DNA of 64,000 nt from Pseudoscleropodium purum. Taxonomy: Eukaryota > Streptophyta > Bryopsida > Hypnales > Brachytheciaceae. The DNA lies in NCBI GenBank assembly GCA_963969395.1, contig OZ017796.1:8434501-8498500 (forward strand), written 5' to 3'. A program made the position numbers and the translations under genes. Below are positions 50,042 to 62,031 of this stretch, one piece after another; position 1 is the first letter of the stretch; the number at the start of each line of letters is the position of its first letter. The notes under the pieces are model-generated. The model saw nothing but the letters and a program-made list of their open reading frames with translations, was not told the origin of the DNA and made no database searches.

Positions 50042-52161
50042 TCAGGCCACCGAAACTCTTCTCCTGCCCAAGGCAGCGTTTGATGGAGACGAAGGCTCCT
50101 CCATCTGTCGTGCCACGCGAACCATCTCCAAAACATGGTCCACTATGACACCATCGATGCCCCAACTTTGTTGCTTGAGAACAGCTTCCCCAACATTGCT
50201 GCAACCATCAATCACAACACGGCTTGATATCAGTGTTTCTTTCTTATAATGATAGTCTGTTAGAAAGCTTCCAAATGAATGGCAGCCAACTATGGAAACC
50301 TTTTCTCTTGGGGTTCAAAATGAAGTATTTTTTTCATCCTTTTGGTGGCACTGCATATTTGGGGTATTTTTATAGAATGATTCAGTCTGCACTGATATAA
50401 AATAGTGAGACTCAGGCTGATGTTTTGGTTTTATTTTTCTTGAAGGATTGGCTTCTTTGAAGAATTCATTTAGGCTCCTGGAGATATGAAAGAGACCACT
50501 TTTAGCCATTCAAACACCTCAGGGATAAACCTGTGTAAGAAAGATACACTTTTTATTTTATTTAAAAAAATTTGGAAAAAGGAAAACAACAATAACAACG
50601 TAAGTGAAGAAAAACGCTTACTTCAACTCGCCGTAAGTGAAGAAGAAGAGTCCATGTGCCTTGACCAGGGCCACTTTGTCCGGATGTTGCAACACGGCTT
50701 TCACTTCGCTGACCATGCCTTGCAAGTTGCCGCGGCGGCAGACGTCCAGAGCGGCGTCGATGGAGTTTCGGCGAGCATCGTTGTAGATTTGGCCGCCTCC
50801 ATTGGTGAGGAAGAACACGGGATACACCGACATTTGGGTGCGGAGAATTTGCACGGCGTCGGGGTGGAAGCTGGAGAAGTAGATCATGCGTCCGTTTGAA
50901 AATTTTCTCACATCTTCCAAGGTGGCGTCAATCACTCGGTGAAGCTCAGCTTCGGTGGTGGAGCCGTCGTCGTCAAATTTCAGTTCAATGTTGAAGCCGG
51001 TGGTGGATTGCACTTGTGCAAAAGCCTCCTCGAGGGTGCACATGCAATCCTCCACATCGGCTGTCCAGAGCGCGATGGAGCCGTCCACCGCTTTGCGGTA
51101 GAGGGAGAGACCCACTTGGGTTGGGTCGGATTGTGGCCCCATGGAACGAAACTCTTCCAGCGTGAGCTCGCCGATGTGTCTGGGCCTATTGTTCTCTGAG
51201 AGAATCACGTCGTCGTGGAAGATGATGGGCACGCCGTCTTTCGTCACTTGCACGTCGAACTCCACGAACTGGGCGCCGTTACGGGCTGCCAAGTTGAAGG
51301 ACGTGATGGTGTTCTCTCGGATGGAGGGTCTTGCTTCCGGCGCCATGCCTTCTGGGAGCACTTTGTTCTTGCCACAGCCGCGGTGACCCACCACCAGGAA
51401 CATGTCGCTGGCGGCCTCCGTGCTGCTGTTGGATTCATCTGTTACATTGAAACACGCGAGCTTAACACTCGATAAGCCCCAGGGGCTTCTCTAGCATCAA
51501 TGACCAAACTTTTCGCATGTGCACTGCTAGGGGGACGGTGAGTGCAAACAGACGGACGGCTCACCACTAGACGAGATTCCAAACGGACTCATCTGAGGAG
51601 GAATCTCCAAAGCCAAGCTCTGGCTATGGCCAGGCAACGCAGGCAATGCGGGTTCATCTGCTGCACACACAAGAAAGAAAACCACCATATGAGAAACGGT
51701 CCCAAGAGCAATTGTTCTCAGCATCAAGCAATGCACACAACAACGTTCACACTTCACACAGTCATCAGGGACGACTTGACTTCTACCTCAAAAGCGCGAT
51801 CACATCAATAACAATTAGTGTGGAAGTAAAAAGTGCAGAGCAATCAAATTCTCCAACTCACCGGCGATCATCGCCATCGAGTGTCTTCCTCAACCTCGAG
51901 CACTTACGTCCTAAAACACGTGAACCCTTCTTCCCAAACTCCTCTAATCTCCAAACACGACCTCAGGACACAACCGACCCAAAAGAAAATTCTCAATGAC
52001 AAGAGGGCTCAATAATCCCACACAGCACTCCCACCAACAAGTCGTGGACCTTGGCAGCTCGCGCACAATGCAAGAACCCAACAGAGACGACGCAAATAGA
52101 CAGAGAGCGAGGTGAACGGGGCGATCGGAAAGGATGTGAAAGAGAGAATTGGAGCAGCCAT
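50042..52161 (-). CDS. GDPD: Glycerophosphodiester phosphodiesterase (GDPD), plant type, about four exons
   Basis: Exons in transcript order: 52161-52050 (uncertain), 51660-51565, 51438-50622, 50198-50042; 393 residues if so. The catalytic domain starts near residue 82: VVGHRG (His 88, Arg 89), ENTITSFNLAA, FVEFDVQVTKDGVPIIFHDD (Glu 129, Asp 131, His 144), FNIELKFDD, FSSFHPDA, YPVFFLTNGG, LQGLVSEV-like LQGMVSEV, and the C-terminal GIDGVIVDHV. All are hallmarks of plant GDPD1-like enzymes that hydrolyse glycerophosphodiesters to glycerol-3-phosphate and an alcohol during lipid turnover and phosphate starvation. Exons 3 and 4 are secure. Exon 2 is supported by phase and a good donor. Exon 1 rests on phase alone: the same frame has an earlier ATG at 52257, and its donor GTCCAC is weak. 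If real, the N-terminus looks like a targeting peptide. Confidence 0.92.
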
Positions 52162-52402
52162 TTGTAGTCCGTCCTGGCGAGGACAGGATGAGGCCGAATT
52201 GTTCTGGGCGAAGCGAGGCAGAGCGCGTCGACGAGCGGGGGCGTCCCATGATCCCATCCCCTTCGGCCCTTCCAGTTCATCCCGTCCCTCGGACCGTCCC
52301 CGTCAGTCCATCGCCGCCGTCCTTAGTCATCCAGGGACGTGGGACAGCGCGACGACAAACGCTGATTTACCAGCAAGCCAGCGAAGAATCGTTCCTTGGG
52401 AA

Positions 52403-52603
52403 TCAAGGCATCTGGTTCAATTCCACGGATCTTCTGAATACCGGAAGTGGCATATTCCGCAAAGCATCATCCGCTTGCCGCAGAATGCCACTGCAAGCAC
52501 GCCTGAAGGCTGCTGCCGGGGGTGCATCCGGTCGAATGAACTGATGAACAACCACTCCATCCAGCGCTGCTGGCTGCCGTGGTCTTCGCGGGGCTCCTTT
52601 CAT
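52403..52603 (-). CDS. Short unassigned ORF upstream of the GDPD gene
   Basis: 66 residues from ATG 52603, starting MKGAPRRPRQPAALDG and containing VVVHQFIRPDAPPAAAFRRA, ending VFRRSVELNQMP. GC-rich, alanine/proline/arginine-rich, good start context (GGCGATGA). Same strand as GDPD and about 150-240 bp upstream of its possible starts. It could be a small gene, an upstream ORF in the GDPD leader, or chance in a GC-rich promoter. Overlapping frames on the plus strand are also long, which weakens the case. Confidence 0.3.
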   Translation of the reverse strand: MKGAPRRPRQPAALDGVVVHQFIRPDAPPAAAFRRACSGILRQADDALRNMPLPVFRRSVELNQMP

Positions 52604-52770
52604 CGCCACCACCGGGGGCTGACCTGCTTCCCACACAAGGGAATTCAAGGAAGCAGCGTAAATTTCTTGGAATTGTCCATAGCGCTGATGTGGCAATCAA
52701 ATATAGGATGACAAAGCCTACTAGAGCTATTTTAAAACTCTACCAGCGTGCCTCCTGCCGTTACGACAAT

Positions 52771-52980
52771 CAAAATAAAAGTAAAAGTAAATTCTTAATT
52801 TTCTAATTAAAAAATAACTCAAAAATTCATAACTTTCATGGAGTAGGTTCCAGTGGCCTCTTTGTCAAGAGCTTTTTGATTGTACCAAGAATGCAATTAG
52901 GAGGACACATGGTCTGGGAGATCTCAACATAACAAGGAAACAAAACAAAACAAACAACCTAACTTAAAGGTATGAATGGG
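52771..52980 (+). repeat. Direct repeat, right of the GDPD gene
   Basis: Partner of 49257-49485; together they bracket the GDPD locus at a spacing of about 3.5 kb. Confidence 0.7.
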
Positions 52981-53164
52981 ATGGATGGATTCATTGAAGT
53001 TACATAATTTATTCTAATAATAAAGATTTGACAAATTCTAGGTCTAAGCTTGGGAAGAATTGAAGACAAGCTACTCCAAAACCCTCCTCAAATTTCCTAT
53101 ATACTTGTCACTTGCCTTTAGAAGAAGTTCGTTTACATATTAGACTACCAGTGAAGAGGGAGGG

Positions 53165-53455
53165 AGAATTAACATCACCTTGAAAATTAGTGTCACCACA
53201 AAATTTTAATTAGTTTTGTGGAAATTGGTACAACATAGGAATACTTCAATCCACACTAATTCAAAATAATGTGACTTTGTTAAAATAGTGTCGCATGGAC
53301 TATTAAGACTATAAAATTAATGTCATTGAACTAATAGGTGTACAATAGTGATTGATCCTATTATTGCATGTGCAAGCAATGAAGAATCAACCCTCTCAAT
53401 TATTTTGGAGGTGACACTAATTTTGAGCCCTCTCCAAGGTTGTTTTTTTCCGTCT
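53165..53455. mobile_element. Candidate MITE with AAAATTAGTGTCACC ends
   Basis: CTTGAAAATTAGTGTCACC near 53181 faces GGTGACACTAATTTTGAG near 53411, an inverted pair about 250 bp apart. Non-coding interior. Target duplication not obvious. Confidence 0.6.
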
Positions 53456-53904
53456 ATTTTGGACAATTCAGAAAGTGATCCTCATTCAAGTTCTGAAGCT
53501 ATTTACACCCATGGAAATGGATGAAATTTATAATACATGGATGAAAATTCATTTGTTCATCTCAAGAAATGTACATTCATCCAAAATAGAGTGATATCCT
53601 CTCAAGATTTGATAGCAATCTAGAGATTTCATACACTAAAAAAAGAAAAATATCTCACCAAATATTTCCTATCAAAATGTTTGGAGCACTTTTTAGCAAA
53701 AGTTTGCAACCCCACCCCTAAAATCCGGTCCTCTTTGATGGGATAAAATACCATAGTGTAGAGTTACTAGTTTACAATACTGCTCCAGGGTAGTTGTGGA
53801 CCTCAGTCTATGCTTTCAGTTAACGTTAGTTTCTCAACTTCCAACTGCCCCACCTACGTTTCCACTTTCCTAATAGCTGCCACGTGGAATTCAGTGGTAC
53901 ACTT

Positions 53905-54080
53905 AACCCTTAAATGATGAAGGGGTGACCCTGGAAATCATCCTTTTTCATTACCGTGTGAATCATTGGCTTAAAATATTGCAAGAAGTACTCATTGGAA
54001 GTCAAGCTACTATAGAAGACCTTCCCTTTTTCTACAAAAAATTGGAAGATGAATAGATGCACTTTTGTTTAAGGCTTTTT
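53905..54080 (-). repeat. Dispersed repeat family C, reverse copy
   Basis: TTAACCCTTAAATGATGAAG then GGGTGACC, GTGTGAATCATTGGCTTAA, CATTGGAAGTCAAGCTACT: family C on the other strand with a clear TTAACCC end. Confidence 0.7.
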
Positions 54081-56824
54081 CTTTTGACTTTATAGTACCA
54101 GATTGCACCAAAAAATAATAATTTGGCTAAGAAATGGCAAAGAAACATGAAGTTTATTGCTAGAATACTTTGAATTGCAAAAAAAAATAGATGAAATCAC
54201 TAGATTGTGGATGAAAACATAATTATGAACATGTGATATGTTCTAATGTGAAGTATTCTACCCAATATGTGGATGAATGTTGACATTTAGAGAACCACTT
54301 TAAAAAAATTTATTGCCACTATAGCACCCTATCAAAAATGAAAAAAGCCCTGCTTTTGTTTTATACAACAAGATTCTCTGTCATTCATCGACTAGAAAAC
54401 GGCCGTTGTGTTGTTTCCAGATTAACTTTGTAAGGGTATAACCCCCCATGACTAAGGTAGTCACCAAATTTTTTTGATTGCTAGATCAATAGGTGCCTTT
54501 TCTTTTTCTACAATTAGTAGTGAAATCATCCATTGGACCATTTTGGTCTGCAACATCTTCATAGGATTAAGTTAAACATAACAATTTTTTTTCTTGAAAA
54601 CACATCGTCAGATTCAATTGAAAAACATAAGAATTACAATACATGGATAGCATTGCAAGCCCCATTGGCAATACTAACCTTGGAAAGATAGGCCTATAAC
54701 CACAAATTCAATCTTTGGAAGAAAGTCTCCACTTTCTTCGCTACCATTTTGCAATTTGATATGAATGAAAAAAATCTATATTTATTTTTCAGAGATAAAA
54801 TTACATGTTTAGTAGTAAGATTTTCATATCTTCTTTGTGAAAATTTGAAATTATTGTGAAAAAGTGAAGAAAGTTCATATCAAATGCAAAATATGCTCAA
54901 AAAATTTGAAACTTTCATCACTTGTGCATATTATAGTTTAGAATGACATGGTATAAATCAAAGGAACTATGTCAATCTAAAATTAGAAAATCAATAAACC
55001 ATGGTTATAAGTCCTAAGTTCAAATTGCAATAAAATATTGAATTTTAATATTTTTTCAAAACTTCCATTTAGAATTGAAATGATACTTGATAAAATTCAT
55101 TTTTTTAGTTGGACTCAGATTCAAAAAATATCATTTTTATGGATAAAATTCAAATCTAAAGTAAATAGCAAGAAATGGTCAAAATACATTGCAAGGGTGA
55201 TCCATGGATTAAGCATCTTCTTCTTTAAAAAAATCAATAATACCATAACGAGGAAATGCGCAATATAATTATCCATAAATACATTCAAGAGAATTTTTTT
55301 AATTGGATGAAAAATTGTTTTTTCCAATATACAAACTTCCTTCATGTCATCCAAATGACACACAATGTCTTCAACAGTGTTTTAGGGCTAAAGTTAAATA
55401 TTAAATTGTCATGGAGTTTTACAATTTAAATTTAGTTGAGCTTTACAAAGAAAATATACCCTCCAATCATTTACTTTTTTAATTGTTTTAACAACTTCTA
55501 AAATAGAAATTTGTGTAACTCCTTGATGAAAAAGTGTTTGACTAAATGAGGAGCTATATTGGAAAATGAAGTTTGACCAATTGAGGACCTAAATAAGGAT
55601 ATGATATGTTCTATAATCTTTGAGTACCCTAGCAATTCTAATATAGTTACAATAAAATTTCAAAAGAAAAATTCAAGGATATAAAAATATCCAATTCAAA
55701 CATTTTTAGTATCATTATATACTAGTATTTGAGTCTCTTTTGTCCCCTAGTAGTTGACTGAAAGAAAATATTCTTACTTTATAGATATGCTCATTATAAT
55801 AGCAAAAGGTTTTAATTTCTTACATATATTTGATTTTCTATTATTTTTAAACTAATTATAGAATATTGTAAAGGTAGAATTAATCTTTGCATTTAGATCA
55901 TAGACTAAATTTGTAGAATGAAGTTCTAAATCACATCAATACTACTAAATTCAAATTTATGATGATGTAATATAAAATATAGAATTTCTAAGCATCTCAA
56001 TTTTCAAAATATATTATAAAATAAAATAGTTTTACTTTTACTTTTGATTCAAATTTGGATTGATTTATTTAAATTACAAATTTTTTGGCATATTAAAACT
56101 AAGATGCAACATTCTTCTCATTTTAATCCTAGAATTTCTTTATTTATTACAATATCAGAAATTGAATGTTTCTTCAAAATGAACATTGTTTTATGCAATC
56201 AAAAAACAAATCAACAAGTTTTTAAATTATTAGTTGTTTAATTTATTTTGGTAGGTTTTCTTTTAAATTTTTGTTGTGAAAAATGTAAAATATCTTATGA
56301 AAATCCACACTCATAAACAACATATCCAAATCACACTTTATTCTTTTTGCTTTGAATTGAAGTTCAAAATAGCTTTAAAAACCATATATGATTGTATATA
56401 GTTTTGTTAAAAAAAACTAGCCATTTAAGGGTGAAGGGATAATTCATGTTGCGTTTAGAAAATAATGGAATTGATATATGTAGAGCCTGTTCATCTCTAA
56501 TTGTTCAAACTTGAGCTAACTCTTAAATGTCCAACATGATCTTTCAAATCATTTCATTGAAAATAAGAGATAAATTTTTGAGAAAATATTAATTTCTAAT
56601 ATTATAGAACTAAACTAAAATCTATATGATTTTCTTCAACAATGAATTAGGGATGACTTTGGAAGTCATATGTCTTGTGATTAATTTTGTTGATCTAACA
56701 ACTATTGAATGACTATGGATCTTCACTCTTCATTCTACTTAGTATTGCTTTTCAAATAGTATTACCAATATTCTACAAATATGGAGTCACATTGAATAGA
56801 GCTTTTCTCATCACTTACTATACA
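54081..56824. other. AT-rich repeat DNA
   Basis: 54440-54600 resembles 24476-24640 in the same orientation; 54830-55030 is a reverse copy of 25540-25740. 55400-56820 is featureless AT-rich DNA with no supported gene. Confidence 0.5.
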
Positions 56825-57330
56825 CGATATTTCAGTTATTGCCACTTTTCAATGCATTGAGACACATTGTGTCACACAATACACTAAAATTTCAAAATTT
56901 CACATTTAAATTTTTTTTTTTTTAAATTTCTACCCCCCCCCCCCCCCCCCCTCTTGTAATTTTAGAAACCAACTTGTTTGACAATCAATATGGGACAATT
57001 CATCCCATATCTGTGTATCTGATATTGTATCCATATTCCATATTTTATACATATTTGTATGCGATATTGTATCCATATCCATATTCAATAATTAGTATTC
57101 AGTATTTTAGTACGTATTTGTATGCAATATTGTATCCATATCCAATATTTTATATTTGGATGGCTTAGATTAAATCTCACAAGATCAACGGCTTGTGATT
57201 TTTTGATAAATCAACGGCAATTTTGAGGGTAAGTATTTTTTTTACAAAAATTAATGGATTGTAAATTTTTTGAGAGAGGGGGGCCAACTATTGCAAACCA
57301 GGGTGGTATGCTTCTTTTCAATGCATTGCC
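56825..57330 (-). repeat. Repeat family E, reverse copy
   Basis: Reverse-complement order of 43155-43700: the TGTGTCACACA end, a C-rich tract, the ATTGTATCCATATCCA-type minisatellite, CACAAGATCAACGGC and AGGGTAAGTATTT. Confidence 0.75.
56933..56951 (+). repeat. Poly-C tract, 19 bases
   Basis: An uninterrupted run of 19 C within the reverse family E copy, where other copies have broken G-rich runs. Length may be affected by sequencing error. Confidence 0.85.
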
Positions 57331-59654
57331 TTTTTAGTGCATTGTCAAGCCAAAAGGTTGTCAAGTATTCCCCAATCCACACTATATAAGTTAATTGTAA
57401 TACTTTTTAAAGAACAAATTCGTGATTGCTAAATAGTGTGAATTTATTAAATCATGGGAGCAATACTAAAAAAATTATCTCAAATACTATAATGGTATCT
57501 ATTTAGCATTGACCACATTAAATAAAATGAAGAATGTAGTAGTGAACTCCTTTTAGTCTTTCACGTTATCCTAGAGTTTCAAATCCAACAAAGGTCACTT
57601 TTTTTAATCTTAGAAACCATTTTTTGTAAATTTATCTAATAAAACAAGGCAAAGTATTCTACTTTTTTTTTACTCAAACAATGCTTCATATAATAGTTAT
57701 TTTTTTTCTTATTTCTACTTTAAAATATAAAAAATGATCAATATTTGGTGAAAAATGAGTATTTCAATTTTTGAATGTAGCACTAGTTAACAAAGCTTAG
57801 ACATTCTAAAATTAAAATAAAAACAAAATTTGACTTCTTATATCAATTTTTTGATGAATTATTTCAGCCATTTATTCTATTGGAGAGTAATTTATATTTT
57901 TGGTCCCATAGTCATAGATCTATATATTTAAGAAGAACTTAAAAAAAACTAATTACAAAATAGAGCTTCTACAACCATGTAGTCAAAATCCAATATCATT
58001 TACTGTATTTATTCTAGATCCTACCACTTTGTATGAGAAACTAGCCACTAAGTTAATTCAATTCATTAAAACTAATTGAAAAAATAGTAGTTTGATAATA
58101 TATTTAATTAAATTCTATAATTAAGGTTATTTAGTTTGAATTCACTGTACATTTAAAAAAAACTTATATATAAACATAAAACATTACAAATTATTAAATT
58201 TTATATTGAAAAGTTACAAAATATATAAATATACAAATTATAATTTCCAAATTTATGATTCAAAAACTACTAATCTATGAAGTAGCAAATTTTTTTCAAA
58301 CCAACATTAAAAACTTTCAAACTTTCAATTAGTCAATAATGGTAGTGTCCATAAATGGCTAACTTAAGCCTATCTAACTCATCAATAACTATAATAAATA
58401 TCTCAAGAAGCATGTCACGCGTTCTTAGATAGGAGACACATTTAGAACTTACTCCATTTAAGGACCTCTTACCCTAAATTTTTATTCATATTCTGTTGAA
58501 AACAACTCTTGAGATGGCTTGTCATACAAATATGGTAATGTCTTGCAACACTAGGATTGATATTTGAATGGGCTATCAAATTACCTATTGTGCCATTTAA
58601 CGAATTTTGCATAAAATTGGATACAATTGGCATTTTTTGTCTTTCATAATCAACATTCGATTCTTACACAATTCCAATCAAGTACACCAAATGTCAATTT
58701 CAAAAAAGCAAAACTTCATTTTGGGTCAAAATTTTTTCATATTATATTCATGGTACTATATGATATTGAAATTTTTTATTTTGCATAGATATTTTGGAAA
58801 CATCCATATACACATGTTAAAAAGCACCCTATTAAGTAACAAGGATATGATCTTTGAAGAGTTCATTGTGAGTTGTTGCATGACCAAATTTTGTAAAATA
58901 GATCTCTCTCTATTTTAATGAGATTGTTTTTCCAATTAGACTTTATCTACTTAGACTATGTTTTCTACAAAATGAGCAAGCAAGATGGTCATTTAAACAT
59001 TATGAATTCTTCACCCTTAAAGGTTGCCTAAATATACATGTTAAAATACAGTCTAGTTTTTTAAAAACATATTGCAAATTTTTTAAAACTAATAACTCAT
59101 AACTTGCTCCCATGGTATAAAATAACTTTGGTTGAATTCTTTTTCATTGTGCCAAAAACATGAGAATTACGAAACTCATTTCCATCACATACATATGCAT
59201 CATATTTTATAAATGATATATATTGTCTTAAAAATAGAAAGTGATTTGACTTTATGTATTTTAAGTCCTATATAAATCATATATCTAATACCATTCTTGA
59301 ACTTCAAAGTTGAGTGTGTTTGCCTACCATGTATTGTGGCCCCTATTACTAATGAAAAAAATTAATCTTTTCAGAAATTGTTGAATTAATATTTGCCCAT
59401 GAATCCTACAACATTGAAAGAAGGGACTCCGCAATCTTTATATTGAAGAAATTTATGCTTGTCTACTACAAGTTAGACCAACCTAATTCCATTCCTTGCC
59501 CAATTTTGTCATCCTACTTATGACTCCAATTTTGTCCAAATTAGTTCATTTTTTTTGACAAAATCAATGCCAGTAAGGATTAATGTGTCAATCCTTAAAT
59601 GGTAAATACTTAAATACCATTAGATACATGAAAAGGTAGTTATGGGTTGTACCA
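57331..59654. other. AT-rich intergenic stretch with a foldback-related segment
   Basis: 58618-58810 matches one arm of the 30560-31430 foldback (GGCATTTTTTGTCTTTCATA, TTCAAAAAAGCAAAACTTCA). No gene. Confidence 0.5.
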
Positions 59655-59918
59655 TTAGAAGATTTTTGGGGCCTTTGAATGCCTACGAATGCAAGCATCA
59701 AGTTCGGCGCAGTGGTCTAACATGGCCGAGACCCTGCCACATCATTGACCAAAAATTAATTAATTAATCAATTAATTTTTGTATTTGAAGACTAATTTTT
59801 TTTTTAATTATTAATTTTTTATGAAAAAGAAATTCTGACAACGGGTTGTTCCTCTCACTGCGGGGAACAGCTGTGGAGGAACAGGTCCAAAATATGCTTC
59901 TGAACCCCCCCCAAAACT
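59655..59918 (+). repeat. Repeat family F copy 2
   Basis: ATTAGAAGATTTTTGGGGCC start, GAGACCCTGCCAC, then AATTCTGACAACGGGTTGTT. Abuts a family E copy directly. Confidence 0.75.
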
Positions 59919-59919
59919 A

Positions 59920-60485
59920 TACACTGAAACTTGCATGCCACCCTAGTTTCCCATTAGTTCCCCCCCTCCTCTCTCAAAAAATTTGTGAGCTATTGATTTT
60001 TTTGAAAAAAAATGCTTACCTTCAAAATTGACGTTGATTTCTCAAAAAATCACAAGATGTTGATCTTGTGAAATTTAATCTGAGCTGTTCAAATATAAAA
60101 TTCAAATATTGAATACGAATACAAATATGGGTACGGGTATTGGATATGAATACTAAATACGTGTATTGAATAAGGATATTGAATATAGGTACTGGATATG
60201 CGTATTGAATATGTATATTGAATATGTATATTGAATACAAGTACTGAATATGGATATTGAATACAGACACAATATTGGATACGGGATCAATTCTCCCATA
60301 CTGTTTGTCAAGAACTTTGATTCTGAAGATTACAAGAGGGGGTGGGGATGAGGGGGGGGTGAGATAAAAAAAATTTAAATCAAATTCTAAATGATAGGTG
60401 AGGGTGAGTGGGGGTGGTAAAATAGAAATTGAGGGGGGAGTGCATAGTGATACAAAGTGTCACTATACACCTTGAGTGCCTAATA
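59920..60485 (+). repeat. Repeat family E copy 3
   Basis: Close match to 43155-43700: CCCATTAGTTCCCCCCCTCC, the ATTGAATACG-type 12-bp array, GGGGGTGAGATAAAAAAA, and TACAAAGTGTCACTATACAC. Confidence 0.8.
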
Positions 60486-60489
60486 ACAA

Positions 60490-61211
60490 CATTCATACAA
60501 TTAACTCTTCTAATGATAAGATGTTCATGACTCCATTCTATGAGTAGTTTTGTAATTTCAGGGCATACCACTTCAGAAATTCATAGAAATTACAATTTCA
60601 ACCAGAAAATTATAATTCTACTTGGGTTTGATTCATGAAACCAGCGCAAAACTCTGAAAAATCAATGCGCCCCTCTTAGAGTTGGCCCCAAGGTATTCAG
60701 ATTGCAAATTAGGGTGGTAATAGGCTTGTCTGACTACCTTATACAGAAGTCATTCATATGACTTTTTCATAGCCACTGGAAGTCTAGTTGACAGCCATAG
60801 ACTTCATCTTCAGGAGAGTCTTTGTCTTGTTCTTTGTAGTTGCTGATGGAAAACAACATTTCAATGTGTGCCAATAACAATAAAAATGAAAACCAAAGCT
60901 TGAACTCTGTTTAAAAAAACAAAAGAGCTTGTACCAGGCCACATGATTTGTACATCACAGTTGGTTATCCAAGTTAAAGCATCCCTTTTTTCCCATGCTC
61001 CCTTTTGGGGTACTTCAATGGATTTTGGGTACTACAAAAGGACTGCTAGTCACATGTATACTTTCTGCGACAAAGGACGGAGAGTCTATCCATTCAACCC
61101 TAGAAGACATCACCCTACCCAAGTTGCACAAGATGTAAGACACACATGGGCCTCGTTTCAAGGTTGGATTTCTTCCTGATAACAAGAAACTTCTAGATCT
61201 GCTTGCATTAC
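60490..61211. other. Intergenic stretch
   Basis: One plus-strand frame at 60943-61179 is open for 78 codons but shows no family or splice continuation. Not called a gene. Confidence 0.45.
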
Positions 61212-61528
61212 GGTAGGAGATCCATAAATGGGCCATCTAAGGGCAAGAACTGGATTTTGAGGAGGCGAAACATCTTGAAAAAAAATTCGGTAAATTGTTT
61301 TTGAAAGGCAAGTGGAATTGACATCTAACCTAAGTCGTTTTATATTTTTTGAACCTTTGTGGAATTAGTTATCAATTTTTGAAGTTGGAAAAAAGTGGTC
61401 ACTTGTGGTCATCAAAAGTGACCACCTCGTGAAATGGGCATAGCCAATTGCTACATTGAAGAAAGCAAAATGTAGCTCTGAGCCATGATCACTTTTGATG
61501 CCCTCTTAGAGTTTGAGCCTCCTACTTT
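61212..61528 (+). mobile_element. MITE family B copy
   Basis: GGTAGGAGATCCATAAATGG to GAGCCTCCTACTTTA. Internal GGCAAGTGGAATTGACATCT as in 35842-36166. Confidence 0.75.
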
Positions 61529-61754
61529 ACATGTCTTTTCAATGAATTTGTTACTTAGGTAGGAGGTCGATAAACCAACAGGATTTGGAATGTGTTCCCT
61601 ATCTAGGAATGTCTCGGAACAAGTGACATGTTCTTTGAATTCTCTAATATTCTACACTGTTGTTGATGAGGGAGGTAGGCTAAAAGGAACGTTTTATTAT
61701 AGACCTTTTACTAACCTTATTTGTGTAATCAATCTAAATACGATGGAGAACATA

Positions 61755-62031
61755 CTAAAGTAGGTACACCCAAATGTGCCACTGACCTTAGATCACCATC
61801 TATACTATGTGTACATTTCTAAAGTCAGTTTTGTACCTATGTGGAAGCAACATTCTTAGGACCAAACTTTGTTCCTTGATAACTTTTTGCATACAATATC
61901 CAAATGCCACATTCTCTGTTGTGATGGAACTTCCTTTCACTTGCCAACAAGGACATATGAAAATCTAATCAATCTAATAATAGCAAATAGGCTGAGTAGC
62001 AAAAAGTGACGGTTTTGGAGTACCTACTTTA
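61755..62031 (-). mobile_element. MITE family A copy 3
   Basis: TAAAGTAGGTACACCCAAAT to GGAGTACCTACTTTA: here the terminal inverted repeats TAAAGTAGGTAC are perfect over 12 bp. Reverse orientation relative to the two other copies. Confidence 0.85.

Noticed and set aside
52112..52711. 199-codon plus-strand ORF
   Set aside because: Runs antisense through the GDPD 5' region, reflects high GC with few stops, and has no recognisable domain or splice logic.
49257..52980. LTR retrotransposon carrying the GDPD gene
   Set aside because: The direct repeats lack TG..CA ends, and no primer-binding site, gag or pol sequence lies between them.
59655..59918. tRNA-derived SINE for family F (a GGCGCAGTGGTC string resembling box A)
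   Set aside because: No box B at the right distance and no tRNA-like fold; the GCCGAGACCC string is too close.
60022..60270. ORF with repeated YIFNIHIQY-like peptide
   Set aside because: Translation of the 12-bp minisatellite in family E, not a protein-coding repeat.
60943..61179. 78-codon ORF on the plus strand
   Set aside because: No homology recognised, a similar-length frame on the opposite strand, and no neighbouring exon.
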